Assembly (NCBI RefSeq): GCF_004765805.1
Contig: NZ_ML219773.1
Span: 558,001-622,000, forward strand
DNA length: 64,000 nucleotides
Direction: 5' to 3'
From: Halorussus halobius
GTDB lineage: Archaea > Halobacteriota > Halobacteria > Halobacteriales > Haladaptataceae
Shown: one piece after another, positions 17,462 to 26,319 of the stretch
How the letters are laid out: each line of letters begins with the position of its first letter
Numbering within the stretch: the stretch's first letter is position 1
Program-made: the position numbers and the translations under genes
Notes under the pieces: generated by a model
Told to the model about the DNA's origin: nothing
The model's input: only the letters and a program-made list of their open reading frames with translations
Databases searched by the model: none

Positions 17462-19327
17462 CTACGGCGCGTAGTAGTACTCGCCGTCCTTCTTCTGCTC
17501 TTTGTCGAGTTGGCTCCCCGGCTTGTTGATGCGGGGCCGCCCGACGTTCTCGTCGCGCCGGAAGGTGACGTCGAGGTTGGCGAGGAAGTCGTTCATCCCC
17601 TCGCGCATCCCCTTGGGCTCGCTGGCGCGGCCGTGGACCGCCGGCTCGCCGTCGAACACCATCAGCCGGTCGGCGAGCAGGTCTATCATGTAGATGTCGT
17701 GGTCGATGACCATCACGGTGGCGTCCTGCTGTTCGGCGAACCGCCGGATGGCCTGGGTCGCGCGCACCCGCTGTTCGACGTCGAGGTAGGCGCTGGGCTC
17801 GTCCAGCAGGTAGAGGTCGGCGGTCTCCGACAGCGTGGCCGCGATGGCGACCCGCTGGCGCTCGCCGCCCGAGAGGTCGAGCAGGTTCTGCTCCATGATG
17901 CGTTCGAGCTGGAGCGGCTGGGCGATTTCGGTGTCCCAGTAGGAGGTGCCGACCCGGTCGGTGATAGACCGCAGGAAGACGTCGACCCGCATCGACTGGT
18001 CGATTTCGATGTACTGGGGCTTGTACGCGATGTCGAGGTTCAGGTCGAGGTCGGCTCCCGGTTCGTCGCCGGTCGACGTTCCCGAGGCGCGTAGCGCCTC
18101 GCCGCCCCCGTCGGGGTCCAGTTCGCCCGCGAGCAGCTTGGCGAACGTCGACTTCCCGATGCCGTTCGGGCCGACGATGCCCAGCACCTCGTTCTCGTTG
18201 ACGGTGCCGCCCGCGACGTCGAGGCTGAACTCGCCCTCGCCGTACGACTTCGTGAGGTCGGGGTACTCGACCAGCGGGTCGGCGTGGGTCGCGGTCCGGG
18301 GCGCGTGCTCCTCGAACTCGATGGCGTCGGGCCGGATGCGCATGTTCTCGTTGTCGAGGTAGCCCGCGAGGTACTCGTTGATGCCGTTCCGAACCGACTT
18401 GGGGCTGGTGATGACGCCGTACGCGCCGGGTTCGCCGTACGCGACGTGGAGGTTGTCCGCGACCAGATCGAGGATGGCGAGGTCGTGTTCGACCACCAGC
18501 ATCGACTTGCCGTGTTCCTCGGCCATCTCCTGAATCAGGCGAGCGGCCTCGACGCGCTGGCTGATGTCGAGGTACGGCGTTATCTCGTCGACGAAGTAGA
18601 AGTCGGCGTCCCGCGCCAGACACGCCACCAGCGCGACCCGCTGGAGTTCGCCGCCCGAGAGGCTGTCGATGTTCTGGTCGACGACGTGCTCGATTTCGAG
18701 GCGTTCGAGCAGGTCGTCGAGCACGCCACGCTCGTCGGTGTTCTCCAACAGTGCGGAGGTCGGGCCGTCGAACCGGTCGGGAATCTTGTCGACGTACTGT
18801 GGCTTGCGGGCCACGCTCACGTCGCCGTCCTTCACGGCTTCGAGGTAGTCCTGTAGCTCGGTGCCCCGGTAGGCGTCCAGCACCGCGTCCCAGCCCGGCG
18901 GGTCGGCGTGGTCGCCGAGATTCGGCGCGAGTTCGCCCGCGAGTATCTTGACGGCGGTGGTCTTCCCGATGCCGTTCGGCCCGAGGATGCCCGTAACCTG
19001 CCCCTCGAGCGGAATCGGCAGGCCGTACAGCGAGAAGGCGTTCTCGCCGTATCGGTGGACCGGTTCGTCCTGCAACTCCTGGGGCAGGTTGATTATCTCG
19101 ATGGCGTCGAACGGACACTTCTCGACGCAGATGCCACAGCTCTCGCCCAGGCATATCTCCTCGCTGATGTGGACCTGGTCGGGGTCGCCCTCCTCGGTGT
19201 CCTCGCCCCGGAGCGTGATGCACTCTTTGCCCGTCCGGTTGGGCGGACAGTAGTTCTTGCACTCGTAGTTGCAGCGGTCGGGTTGACACCGTTCGAGGTC
19301 CACGACCGCGATGCTGTCCTCGGCCAT
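17462..19327 (-). CDS. ribosome recycling ATPase, RNase L inhibitor homologue (ABCE1)
   Basis: Splits ribosomes after termination and takes part in initiation; essential in archaea and eukaryotes. Seen: an N-terminal double ferredoxin domain with cysteine runs CQPDRCNYECKNYC and CLGESCGICVEKC; first nucleotide domain with Walker A GPNGIGKTTAVK and signature LSGGELQRV; second with GPNGIGKSTFAK and LSGGERQRV. Length is 621 residues, slightly long because of an Asp/Gly-rich insertion after the second Walker A (around residue 415). The frame runs 17 codons further upstream, but the family begins at MAEDSIAVVDLERCQPD. Two bases separate it from the EMC6-like gene upstream, so they are co-transcribed. 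Confidence 0.97.
   Translation of the reverse strand: MAEDSIAVVDLERCQPDRCNYECKNYCPPNRTGKECITLRGEDTEEGDPDQVHISEEICLGESCGICVEKCPFDAIEIINLPQELQDEPVHRYGENAFSLYGLPIPLEGQVTGILGPNGIGKTTAVKILAGELAPNLGDHADPPGWDAVLDAYRGTELQDYLEAVKDGDVSVARKPQYVDKIPDRFDGPTSALLENTDERGVLDDLLERLEIEHVVDQNIDSLSGGELQRVALVACLARDADFYFVDEITPYLDISQRVEAARLIQEMAEEHGKSMLVVEHDLAILDLVADNLHVAYGEPGAYGVITSPKSVRNGINEYLAGYLDNENMRIRPDAIEFEEHAPRTATHADPLVEYPDLTKSYGEGEFSLDVAGGTVNENEVLGIVGPNGIGKSTFAKLLAGELDPDGGGEALRASGTSTGDEPGADLDLNLDIAYKPQYIEIDQSMRVDVFLRSITDRVGTSYWDTEIAQPLQLERIMEQNLLDLSGGERQRVAIAATLSETADLYLLDEPSAYLDVEQRVRATQAIRRFAEQQDATVMVIDHDIYMIDLLADRLMVFDGEPAVHGRASEPKGMREGMNDFLANLDVTFRRDENVGRPRINKPGSQLDKEQKKDGEYYYAP
18083..18101. repeat. 8-bp inverted repeat in the linker insertion of ABCE1
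   Basis: CGAGGCGC-GTA-GCGCCTCG is a perfect short stem-loop in DNA encoding the variable insertion between the second Walker A and the following conserved domain (GGGEALRAS). It is listed because similar inverted repeats occur in linkers of the ASST-like and MutS genes. Confidence 0.6.
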
Positions 19328-19329
19328 AA

Positions 19330-19638
19330 TCAGACGGTGACGCCGGTGGTCAGCAGGATGGTCCACGTCACGAACCACAGCGAGAAGGTCATGAACACCA
19401 CGTAGAGGTGGTCCTTCGTGGAGAACCCGTTGATGTCGATACCGAACGCCTGCAAGACCGGATACTGGACGAGCACGAACCCGCCCATGATAGCCAACCC
19501 GAGTCGGTCGGTCGCCGCACTGCCGAGATACGCCGACGAGGCGAGCGCGGCGGCGACGCCCGCCAGCGTGGCCACGGCCGTCACCGTGACGCCTCGTACG
19601 TGCGAGGACCGTCGCTCGGACGCCTGTTCCGTTGCCAT
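19330..19638 (-). CDS. EMC6-like membrane protein (102 aa)
   Basis: Small membrane protein with three hydrophobic segments (about 17-37, 48-64 and 78-98) and an N-terminal soluble stretch, the layout of EMC6-like proteins, which in eukaryotes belong to the ER membrane insertase complex. The haloarchaeal family is found beside ABCE1, as here, with only two bases between the genes. A role in membrane-protein insertion is plausible but inferred. The ATG at 19638 is preferred over upstream in-frame codons because the extra residues are basic and unlike the family. Confidence 0.75.
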   Translation of the reverse strand: MATEQASERRSSHVRGVTVTAVATLAGVAAALASSAYLGSAATDRLGLAIMGGFVLVQYPVLQAFGIDINGFSTKDHLYVVFMTFSLWFVTWTILLTTGVTV

Positions 19639-19760
19639 AGGTAACGTTCGTGGACGCGTGTTGAAGGCCTTTTTGTTACGCTCGGGGCCCGCGCGACCAC
19701 CGCTCGGATGCGGGTCGTTCTCAATACTTTTATGGCGATGGATTGTTTCGATTCGTAACG

Positions 19761-20042
19761 ATGGCAACGCAGTCCGAGCTTCAGGACATCGACGACCTCC
19801 CGCCGAGTGCGAAGCTGGTTTTCAAGGTACTCGAGTACAAGGGAGCGCTCACGCAGAAACAGATCGTCGAGGAGTCGATGCTGTCGGCTCGCACCGTCCG
19901 CTACGCGCTCGAACGGCTGGAGGAACTCGGCGTGGTCGAGGAGGACATCTACTTCGCGGACGCCCGCCAGAACCTCTACGAGATCGACGAGATGCCCGAC
20001 GCCGCCGCCGACGGCTGCGAGGCCCAGAACTGCGCCGACTAG
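19761..20042 (+). CDS. small winged-helix transcription regulator (93 aa)
   Basis: DNA-binding protein of the MarR/TrmB-like winged-helix type. Residues 14-70 form the HTH: SAKLVFKVLEYKGALTQKQ (helices 1-2), SARTVRYALERLEELGVV (recognition helix) and a wing with VEEDIYFADARQNLYEI. Two cysteines near the C-terminus (DGCEAQNCAD) could sense metal or redox state. A TTTTAT box at about 19730 lies 28-30 nt before the ATG at 19761, giving a leaderless start; the frame extends upstream to 19743 but that would include the promoter spacer. Target genes unknown; it is divergent from the EMC6-ABCE1 pair. Confidence 0.85.
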   Translation: MATQSELQDIDDLPPSAKLVFKVLEYKGALTQKQIVEESMLSARTVRYALERLEELGVVEEDIYFADARQNLYEIDEMPDAAADGCEAQNCAD

Positions 20043-20057
20043 CGGCGTGTGGCCTCC

Positions 20058-21227
20058 TCAGGGCGTCAGCACCACCTTGATGCAGTCGTCCTCCTTCTCC
20101 CGGAAGGTCTCGTACAGCTCGGGCCCCTTCTCCAGAGGCTCGTCGTGGGTGACGACGAACGAGGGGTCGATGTCGCCGTCCTCGATACGTTCGAGCAGCG
20201 GGTCGAGGTAGCGCTGGACGTGGGTCTGGCCCGTCTTCACCGTCAGCGCCTTGTTCATCAGCGGGCCGACCGGGAGGTTGTCCACGTCGCCGACGTAGAC
20301 GCCGGGCACCGAGAGCGTCCCGCCCTTCCGACAGCACTTGATGGCCTCCCGGAGGACGTGCGGTCGGTCGGCCTGCAACCCGACCTCCTGTTTGGCCTTG
20401 TCCGAGACGCCGGCGAGTCCCGTGCCGTGGGCCTCGGAGCCGACCGCGTCGATGCAACCGTCCGGTCCGCGCCCGCCGGTCATCGCCATCAGCCGGTCGT
20501 AGACGTCCTCTTCCTCGAAGTCGATGGTCTCGGCGTCGCCGTGTTCGCGCGCCATCCCCAGCCGCTCGGGCACCCGGTCGATGGCGACCACCCGGCCGGC
20601 CCCGAGCAGCCACGCGCTCTGGATGGCGAACTGGCCGACCGGGCCACACCCCCACACCGCGACCGTGTCGCCGTCCTCGATGTCGGCGTTCTCGGCCGCC
20701 ATGTACCCCGTCGGGAAGATATCCGAGAGGAACAGGACCTGCTCGTCGGACAGGTCCGAGTCCACCTTCACCGGGCCGACGTCGGCGTACGGCACCCGGA
20801 GGTACTCGGCCTGTCCGCCGGCGTAGCCGCCCAGCATGTGCGAGTAGCCGAACAGCCCGGCGGGCGAGTGGCCCATCGTCTTGCGGGCCAGTTCGGCGTT
20901 CGGGTTCGAGTTGTCACACAGCGAGTAGAGGCCGCGCTCGCAGAACCAGCACGAACCGCAACTGATGGTGAACGGCACGACCACGCGGTCGCCTTCCGCC
21001 AGGTTCTCGACCGCGTCGCCGACCTCCACCACCTCGCCCATCGGCTCGTGGCCCAGCACGTCGCCCTCCCGCATCGTCGGGACGTGGTCGTCGTAGAGGT
21101 GGAGGTCCGACCCGCAGATGGCGGTGGCGGTGACCTCGATTATCGCGTCGCGCGGGTTGACGATCTCGGGGTCGGGAACCTCCTCGACGCGGACGTCCTC
21201 CTTCCCGTGCCACGTGAGCGCTCTCAT
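20058..21227 (-). CDS. zinc-dependent alcohol dehydrogenase, formaldehyde-dehydrogenase-like
   Basis: Medium-chain dehydrogenase of 389 residues. Catalytic zinc ligands: Cys in AICGSDLH (about residue 38) and His-Glu in LGHEPMGEV (about 62). Structural zinc cysteines: [15 protein letters not shown] (about 93-107). The NAD-binding motif is [16 protein letters not shown] near 190. The segment [17 protein letters not shown] is characteristic of the glutathione-independent formaldehyde dehydrogenase branch, though haloarchaeal members are mostly uncharacterised. The ATG at 21227 gives the standard start [14 protein letters not shown]. It ends a few bases from the convergent HTH regulator. Confidence 0.88.
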   Translation of the reverse strand: MRALTWHGKEDVRVEEVPDPEIVNPRDAIIEVTATAICGSDLHLYDDHVPTMREGDVLGHEPMGEVVEVGDAVENLAEGDRVVVPFTISCGSCWFCERGLYSLCDNSNPNAELARKTMGHSPAGLFGYSHMLGGYAGGQAEYLRVPYADVGPVKVDSDLSDEQVLFLSDIFPTGYMAAENADIEDGDTVAVWGCGPVGQFAIQSAWLLGAGRVVAIDRVPERLGMAREHGDAETIDFEEEDVYDRLMAMTGGRGPDGCIDAVGSEAHGTGLAGVSDKAKQEVGLQADRPHVLREAIKCCRKGGTLSVPGVYVGDVDNLPVGPLMNKALTVKTGQTHVQRYLDPLLERIEDGDIDPSFVVTHDEPLEKGPELYETFREKEDDCIKVVLTP

Positions 21228-21519
21228 CGCACCCTCCCGGTTCGCCCCCGGCTGTCGGTCGTCGGAGTCCGTGCCCCGCCGACCCCGCCTCGGTCGACGC
21301 CTCGGTGTGGCCGAGTCCCCCTCTCTCGGAGTAGAACGCTGTCTCTCACGGTGTAATCCCCGCTTCCGAACGCCACACAAGCGCCGGTAAAGATTGTGGC
21401 TCGGTCGGGGACGCGGTCGCTCCGGAGTGCGAGGGCAGTCGGCATACGCGCTGCTCGGTCTCGACTCGAATCGAGCCGAGGCCCGAAGAATTTAGGCCTT
21501 TGGCTCACAATGTACACAC

Positions 21520-21822
21520 ATGAGCGCAGACAAGCGGCGCGTCCAGTTCCGCGCGCCGTCCCGGCTCATCGAACGCGCGGACTCGCTCGCGGACGTCCTC
21601 GGGTCGGACCGGACCGACATCCTCACCACGGCCCTCCGCGAGTACCTCCGGGATGCGGCCCACGACGACGAGGTCAAACAGGAGATAGCCGGCGCGTACT
21701 ACGACGACGAGATCAGCTTCGAGCAGTTGAAGTCGCTGGTCGGGACCGAGGAGGCGGCGAACTTCCGGGTACTGAAACGGCAACTGGACGAGGAACTCAC
21801 CGACGAACTGACCGAGGTCTGA
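21520..21822 (+). CDS. ribbon-helix-helix antitoxin-like protein (100 aa)
   Basis: Probable antitoxin and autorepressor of a type II toxin-antitoxin pair. The N-terminus KRRVQFRAPSRLIERADSLADVLGSDRTDILTTAL is a CopG/RHH fold (one beta strand then two helices). The acidic C-terminal half (about 55-100) would wrap the toxin. It ends directly before the PIN gene: the stop TGA is followed at once by ATG, so translation is coupled. A TATA-like sequence lies about 28-30 nt upstream. Confidence 0.82.
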   Translation: MSADKRRVQFRAPSRLIERADSLADVLGSDRTDILTTALREYLRDAAHDDEVKQEIAGAYYDDEISFEQLKSLVGTEEAANFRVLKRQLDEELTDELTEV

Positions 21823-22317
21823 ATGACGGTCGTCGCCGACACCTCCGCGCTCGTCAGCCTCGGCTGCTCGACGGACCCGCCCGTCGTCGATACGCTCCGC
21901 TCCGAATACGAGCTTTGCGTTCCGGAAGTCGTCGTCGCGGAACTCGAAGAGGTCGCGGCGTACGACGACGAACACGCGCGGGCGGCGCGTCGCGTGCTAG
22001 AGCGCAAGCACGAGATGGAGACTGCACGCGTCTCTCTGGACTCCGAGTTCCCGCTCGACGACGGGGAGAACGCCGCAGTCACGCTGGCGAACGAGCGCGG
22101 GGCCGGGATGTTCCTGTGCGACGAGTTCGACAAGATAGGGCTGATCCACGCGTCGCTGGACGACGTGCAACTCGTGACGACGCCGAAGTTCCTCCTCGTC
22201 CTCGAAGCGAAGGACCTGCTCGCCCCGTCGGAGGTCACGTCGCTGTTGGACGAGATCGGCGACGTTCGAAGCCGGGACGGAAACGGCTACGTCGAGCGCC
22301 TCCGCGACCGTCTCTAG
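21823..22317 (+). CDS. PIN-domain ribonuclease toxin-like protein (164 aa)
   Basis: VapC/DUF3368-type PIN domain. Putative metal-binding acidic residues: Asp in VVADTSALVSL (residue 5), Glu in VVAELEEV (about 42), the DDGENAAVTLA block (about 82, Asp/Glu), and Asp in MFLCDEFDKIGL (about 103). As a toxin it would cleave RNA when freed from the RHH protein encoded just upstream. The stop codon overlaps that of the convergent PIN/KH ATPase gene within a single CTAG. Function inferred from family and pairing. Confidence 0.82.
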   Translation: MTVVADTSALVSLGCSTDPPVVDTLRSEYELCVPEVVVAELEEVAAYDDEHARAARRVLERKHEMETARVSLDSEFPLDDGENAAVTLANERGAGMFLCDEFDKIGLIHASLDDVQLVTTPKFLLVLEAKDLLAPSEVTSLLDEIGDVRSRDGNGYVERLRDRL

Positions 22318-24176
22318 GCCCCGACGACCGTGATGGCTCGCTCCTTGTCTATCGCCAGTTCCAGTTCCTCCGCGATGGCGCTGCCCCGGGACACCTGAAT
22401 GTCGCCGCCCCGGCCCACGGTCGCGGTGAACAGGTACTCGCCGTCGGCCTGCACCTCGACCGTCTCGCCCGCGTGGCCGTCGGTCGGGATGACGACGTGC
22501 CGGGAGGTTATCTCGGGCGTCACGACCTCGCCAGCGCCGCCGGCACCGCCGCCCGCCGCACCGCCCGCGCTGGCTCCCGACGCCGACTGGGGGCGCTCGT
22601 CGAGGGTGCGCACGTCGATGTCGATGCCGAGTCGGTTCTCGATGTCGTCGATGCGGCCGCCGCCCTTCCCGATGACGTAGGAGATGTCGTCGTCGCTGAC
22701 GTACACCGTGGCGCGGTTCTGCCCCTGCACGTCCACCTCGACGCGCCCGCGAGCGACCGACTGTATCTCGCGCTCTATCTCCTGTTTGGCGAGCTTCGAG
22801 ACGCCGCTCTCCTCGCGCTCGCTCTCGTCCAGCGGCACCGTCACGACCTGCCGGTTGAAGGTGTATATCTCGTACTCCGGCCGGCCGGTCTCGAAGTCCT
22901 CGATGACGATGACCGGGCGCGCGAGGTCCTCCTCCATCAGCCCCTCTGGCACCTTGACACGGGTCGAGACGTCGTACACCTTGGTTATCTCGCCGGCCTC
23001 GATGTAGACGACGGTGTCGACTATCTGGGGGATCATGCCGAGTTCGACCCGCCCGACCAGTCGCTGGAGCGCGTCGATGGCCCGCGTGGCGTGGACCACG
23101 CCGACCATCCCGACGCCCGCCAGGCGCATGTCGGCGAACACCTCGAAGTCGTCGGTCTTGCGCACCTCGTCGTAGATTGTGTAGTCGGGCCGGACCATCA
23201 GCAGCGAGTCGGCGGTCTTGGCCATCTCGCCGCCCAACTCGGTGTACTGGGTGATTTCGGGCCCGACCTGCAGGTCGCGGGGCTTCTCCATGGTCTTGAC
23301 CGCGAAGTCGTTGTCCGCGAGGAACTCCCCGACCGCCTGCGCGAACGTGGACTTGCCGGCGCCGGGCGACCCGGCCACGAGGACGCCGCGCTGGTGGTCG
23401 AGCAGCCGGTCTTTGAGCGCGTCGGCGTGCTCGTAGTCGTCCATGTCGGTCTTGACGATGGGCCGGACGGCGGTGATCTCCCACGCGTCGGCGAACGGCG
23501 GCTGCGCGATGGCGATGCGGTAGTCCCGGAACTGGACGATGCTCATGCCGGGCTCGTCGAGTTCGATGAACCCCTCGTCGCTCTCCTTGGCCGAGTCGAG
23601 TATCTCCTGGGCGTACTCCCGGAGCGTCTCCTCGTCGAGGACGTCGTCGCCGATCTGCTGGTAGGTCATCTCGCCGACCGCGCCCCGCTTGGCCTTGGGT
23701 TCGAGTCCGGCCCGGAGGTGGACGCTCATGGTGGACTCGTCGAAGTAGTTCTCGACGGCGAGCCGGCCGACCTCCTCCTCGTCGGTCCGGGGCGCGAGGT
23801 ACTCCACCTCGATGCCCTTGGCCTCGGCGACCTCGCTCTGGACCACGTCGCTGGTGACGAAGGTCGCGTCGTGGTCGGTCGCCAGTTCCCGGATGAGCGC
23901 GTCGATTTCGCCCTCGCTGGCCCGGCCCTGCTCGGCGGCGTCCGGGCGCTCGCCCACGTACTCGAGGTCGATACCCCCCTCGTCGGCCAGTTCCGCGAGC
24001 CGCTGGAGCTCCGAGAGGCCGTCCCAGCCGCCCTCGACGCCGCTGTTGGCCTGCGCTTCGAGTTCGGCCACGACCGCCTCGGGGACGAGTATCGTCGCCC
24101 CCTCGAAGTCGCCCTCGTCGACGCGCTCGGATATCCGGCCGTCGACGACGACGCTGGTGTCCGGCAAGACGTTCAT
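22314..24176 (-). CDS. PIN-domain and KH-domain ATPase (archaeal PINc/VapC-family ATPase)
   Basis: Large archaeal protein of 620 residues joining an N-terminal PIN nuclease fold (VLPDTSVVVDGRISERV, residues 3-19, with further acidic residues in TSDVVQSEVA) to a type IV/secretion-like P-loop ATPase (AGSPGAGKSTFAQAV near 265, TIYDEVRKTDDFEVFADMRL as Walker B region) and a C-terminal KH domain (ISYVIGKGGGRIDDIE near 500). An Ala/Gly-rich linker follows. RNA handling is likely, but the role is not established. An upstream in-frame ATG (24203) exists, but a CTTATGA box about 28 nt before 24176 and the family N-terminus MNVLPDTS favour 24176. Confidence 0.9.
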   Translation of the reverse strand: MNVLPDTSVVVDGRISERVDEGDFEGATILVPEAVVAELEAQANSGVEGGWDGLSELQRLAELADEGGIDLEYVGERPDAAEQGRASEGEIDALIRELATDHDATFVTSDVVQSEVAEAKGIEVEYLAPRTDEEEVGRLAVENYFDESTMSVHLRAGLEPKAKRGAVGEMTYQQIGDDVLDEETLREYAQEILDSAKESDEGFIELDEPGMSIVQFRDYRIAIAQPPFADAWEITAVRPIVKTDMDDYEHADALKDRLLDHQRGVLVAGSPGAGKSTFAQAVGEFLADNDFAVKTMEKPRDLQVGPEITQYTELGGEMAKTADSLLMVRPDYTIYDEVRKTDDFEVFADMRLAGVGMVGVVHATRAIDALQRLVGRVELGMIPQIVDTVVYIEAGEITKVYDVSTRVKVPEGLMEEDLARPVIVIEDFETGRPEYEIYTFNRQVVTVPLDESEREESGVSKLAKQEIEREIQSVARGRVEVDVQGQNRATVYVSDDDISYVIGKGGGRIDDIENRLGIDIDVRTLDERPQSASGASAGGAAGGGAGGAGEVVTPEITSRHVVIPTDGHAGETVEVQADGEYLFTATVGRGGDIQVSRGSAIAEELELAIDKERAITVVGA

Positions 24177-24318
24177 GCCGGTTCGTACGTCCGGGGCGCT
24201 CATAAGGGACGTGCTTCGGGGGTCACGGGCGTCCGGCGGGAAAGCGACGTCGGGCGACCGAGGGGACTGCTGGGACCTCCCGCCACCCGGTCGCCCGTCG
24301 GGTCCCGTAACGACCGAC

Positions 24319-24507
24319 TCACTCCTCGTCGCGCTCGGGTCTCGTTTCGAACGAGTACGCCGCTATCTCGGACGCCTCGCACACCGCACATCGGTCCTGT
24401 GGCTCGTCGAACTTCGCGCCGCAGTGACGACACTCGTACAGAATGTACGCCGGGCCCTCGGAATCGTCCTCCTCGTGCAGGAGGACGTCCGAGAGGAGCT
24501 GTCTCAT
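24319..24507 (-). CDS. zinc-ribbon microprotein (62 aa)
   Basis: Two CxxC pairs, CRHC and CAVC, separated by GAKFDEPQDR form a rubredoxin-like zinc ribbon (residues 22-42), preceded by LLHEEDDSEGPAYILYE. This matches a recurring haloarchaeal zinc-ribbon microprotein type. The frame extends upstream to 24588, but the ATG at 24507 (MRQLLSDVLLHEEDD) gives a sensible protein, and AT-rich sequence with a TTTTTTAT run (about 24530-24537) supplies the promoter. Function unknown. Confidence 0.75.
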   Translation of the reverse strand: MRQLLSDVLLHEEDDSEGPAYILYECRHCGAKFDEPQDRCAVCEASEIAAYSFETRPERDEE

Positions 24508-24630
24508 GGCCGTAGATATCGATACCTGCATAAAAAAGCTGCTGTATGACTGCTTCCGAAACGACCTGTGAATATATTCCGGATTCAAAATCTCCCGGCT
24601 GTCCGCGGTAGTCTCCCCGGCGGACCGAAT

Positions 24631-25374
24631 CTAGTTGCCGGTGAACGTCTCCACCGTGTCTTCGGTGATGCCCGACCGCGAGTGAATCGTGACGAAGTCC
24701 CCCTCTTCGATCGTCGTCTCCCCGCTCGGCGTAATCGATTGGTCGTCCCGGTCGATTCGCACGACGAGCACGTCCGAGGGAATCAGTTCCTGGTCGTTGG
24801 CCTCTTCGAGGGTCTTGCCGGCGGCCGGAGCGCCGCTCTTGACGATGATTTCCACGACGTCGGCGTCGCCGGCGAGCCCCGCGACGCCGGTTACCGGGGA
24901 GACGGGCTCGTGGTCCCGCGGGCCGAACTGGGCGTACGGACGGAAGTACTCCCGGTGGATGAGGTCCTCGTTGTCGATCTCGATGCCCAGCGCCGTGATG
25001 TCCTGTGCGATTCGGGTCAGGTCGTCCGTGTCGGTGCCGACCGCCTTGACACGGAGGTTCCCCGTTCCGGACATTATCTCCCTGACGTTGATGACTCCCG
25101 GCACTTCGAGGACGCGCTGGGCGAGTTCCTGTCGGTCGGTCGCCGAGGTGCTGCAGACGAACTGGTTCGTCAGGAGGCCGTCGGCCCGCTCGTAGTTGAC
25201 GTGGGCCGGGTAGCCCACGATGACGCCGGCCTCTTCGAGTTGCCGGATTCGATTCCGGACCGTCGGCGCGGAGACGTCGACCTCCGCCGCGATGTCCGGG
25301 GCCGACGTGTGGCGCGCGTCCTCGGTGAGAAAGTACAGTATCCGTTCGTCGACGTCATCGATTCGATGGCTCAT
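24631..25374 (-). CDS. Lrp/AsnC-family regulator fused to an RCK_C (TrkA-C) domain
   Basis: Likely the regulator of the adjacent potassium-uptake genes. Residues 1-60 hold the AsnC HTH (DDVDERILYFLTEDARHTSAPDIAAEVDVSAPTVRNRIRQLEEAGVI). Residues 65-145 resemble the RAM/AsnC effector fold. Residues 160-247 form an RCK_C domain (VEIIVKSGAPAAGKTLEEAND, PSDVLVVRIDRDD, IEEGDFVTIHSRSG), the domain that senses ligands such as c-di-AMP in K+ channels and TrkA. The ATG at 25374 is taken since a TTATA-containing box lies about 30 nt upstream. It is divergent from the zinc-ribbon gene and the trk genes. Confidence 0.88.
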   Translation of the reverse strand: MSHRIDDVDERILYFLTEDARHTSAPDIAAEVDVSAPTVRNRIRQLEEAGVIVGYPAHVNYERADGLLTNQFVCSTSATDRQELAQRVLEVPGVINVREIMSGTGNLRVKAVGTDTDDLTRIAQDITALGIEIDNEDLIHREYFRPYAQFGPRDHEPVSPVTGVAGLAGDADVVEIIVKSGAPAAGKTLEEANDQELIPSDVLVVRIDRDDQSITPSGETTIEEGDFVTIHSRSGITEDTVETFTGN

Positions 25375-25518
25375 ACTTATACCTGACACGTAGTACCATA
25401 TCCGTTCTTATACGCTCTTTGCCCTTCGTGGACGGTCCGGGGTTCGTTTCGCCGACGTTCCCGGCGGTCCGACGAGAATCGAGGGGACCGCGCGTGCGCG
25501 TCGCCCCCGCGACTGTAG

Positions 25519-25557
25519 AACGATTACGAACTAGACCGTGGCATTGGGGAACGATTA
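25519..25557. promoter_or_regulatory. paired AACGATTA direct repeats upstream of the trk-side genes
   Basis: AACGATTA occurs at 25519-25526 and again at 25550-25557, 31 bp apart, close to three helical turns. Both lie in the divergent region between the Lrp-type regulator and the gene at 25607. Such spacing fits binding by an Lrp-like oligomer; the link is inferred. Confidence 0.35.
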
Positions 25558-25606
25558 GTAATTTTCCGCAAGATATTTCCCGGCTCTCGGCGTTCATGTG
25601 TCGTAT

Positions 25607-26056
25607 ATGAGTGTAGACGAGCCAGTGGCGTCGGACCGACTCCCTTCCGCTCTCGTCGACCGGCTCGACGTGCTCGACGTTCCGGGCCTGCGAGCGGCCC
25701 GGACGTACGTCGACGAGCGGATCGAACACTGTACCACGCCGATACGAGAACGGATTCTCGCGGAAGCGACGGGCGAAATCCTCGGTATCGAGGATTACGG
25801 ACCGTACGTACTCGTTCGAAAACGGCCCGAGCACCGGGACGTTCCCGAGGACTCGCAGCTGGTTTCGCTGTACCACGTGACGCGGGAAAAACGCCCCGAC
25901 AGCGAAGAGACGCTGAACTGGTCGTTCATCGGACAGGTGATGGACGTGGCAGTTTTTGACTGCGAACACTGCGGGAGGGCGGTAGACGAGCGAGCCAACT
26001 ACTGTCCGCACTGCGGACACGACGCGTCCGCCCACTCCGCCGAGGGCGAACGATGA
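25607..26056 (+). CDS. zinc-ribbon protein of the trk locus (149 aa)
   Basis: Not recognised beyond its C-terminal zinc ribbon: CEHCGRAVDERANYCPHCGHD, four cysteines in two CxxC pairs near residues 118-137. The N-terminal 100 residues are mixed alpha/beta, beginning with a helix LPSALVDRLDVLDVPGLRAAR. A GTG nine nt upstream is a possible alternative start. It lies between the divergent Lrp/RCK regulator and trkA, so it may take part in potassium control; that is inference from position only. Confidence 0.75.
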   Translation: MSVDEPVASDRLPSALVDRLDVLDVPGLRAARTYVDERIEHCTTPIRERILAEATGEILGIEDYGPYVLVRKRPEHRDVPEDSQLVSLYHVTREKRPDSEETLNWSFIGQVMDVAVFDCEHCGRAVDERANYCPHCGHDASAHSAEGER

Positions 26057-26319
26057 CTGGCGCGGTACCCCGGCAACTCCGCGCCCCGATACCGAACGCC
26101 GACGACGCACAGCGGACGTTCGGGAGCCCCGAACGCCACCGCCTCCCGAGGCGTCGGGGATTCGACGCGAACTTCGGTCGGGGACGGACGCCGTCGAGGG
26201 GGTCGTCGGAGCGGTCGAGACGTCCGCGGCCACCCGCCGGGAACGCCTCGTATCGATTGCCGACCGAGAGCGACGGGCCGGCCGTCGTCCGCTCGAACGC
26301 GGCGACGGAGGACGAGTAG
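26053..26319 (+). CDS. doubtful Arg/Pro-rich ORF between the zinc-ribbon gene and trkA (88 aa)
   Basis: Its start overlaps the previous stop (ATGA) and its stop is followed directly by the trkA ATG (TAGATG), the arrangement of a coupled operon gene. Against it, the product is basic and rich in Arg, Pro and Ser, unlike the acidic proteins around it, and no motif is visible. It may be a disordered protein or only spacer DNA that happens to be open. Confidence 0.35.
   Translation: MTGAVPRQLRAPIPNADDAQRTFGSPERHRLPRRRGFDANFGRGRTPSRGSSERSRRPRPPAGNASYRLPTESDGPAVVRSNAATEDE

Noticed and set aside
21396-24515. Very long plus-strand frame over the PIN/KH ATPase region
   Set aside because: Shadow frame of the minus-strand ATPase gene; it also crosses the clear toxin-antitoxin genes in another frame.
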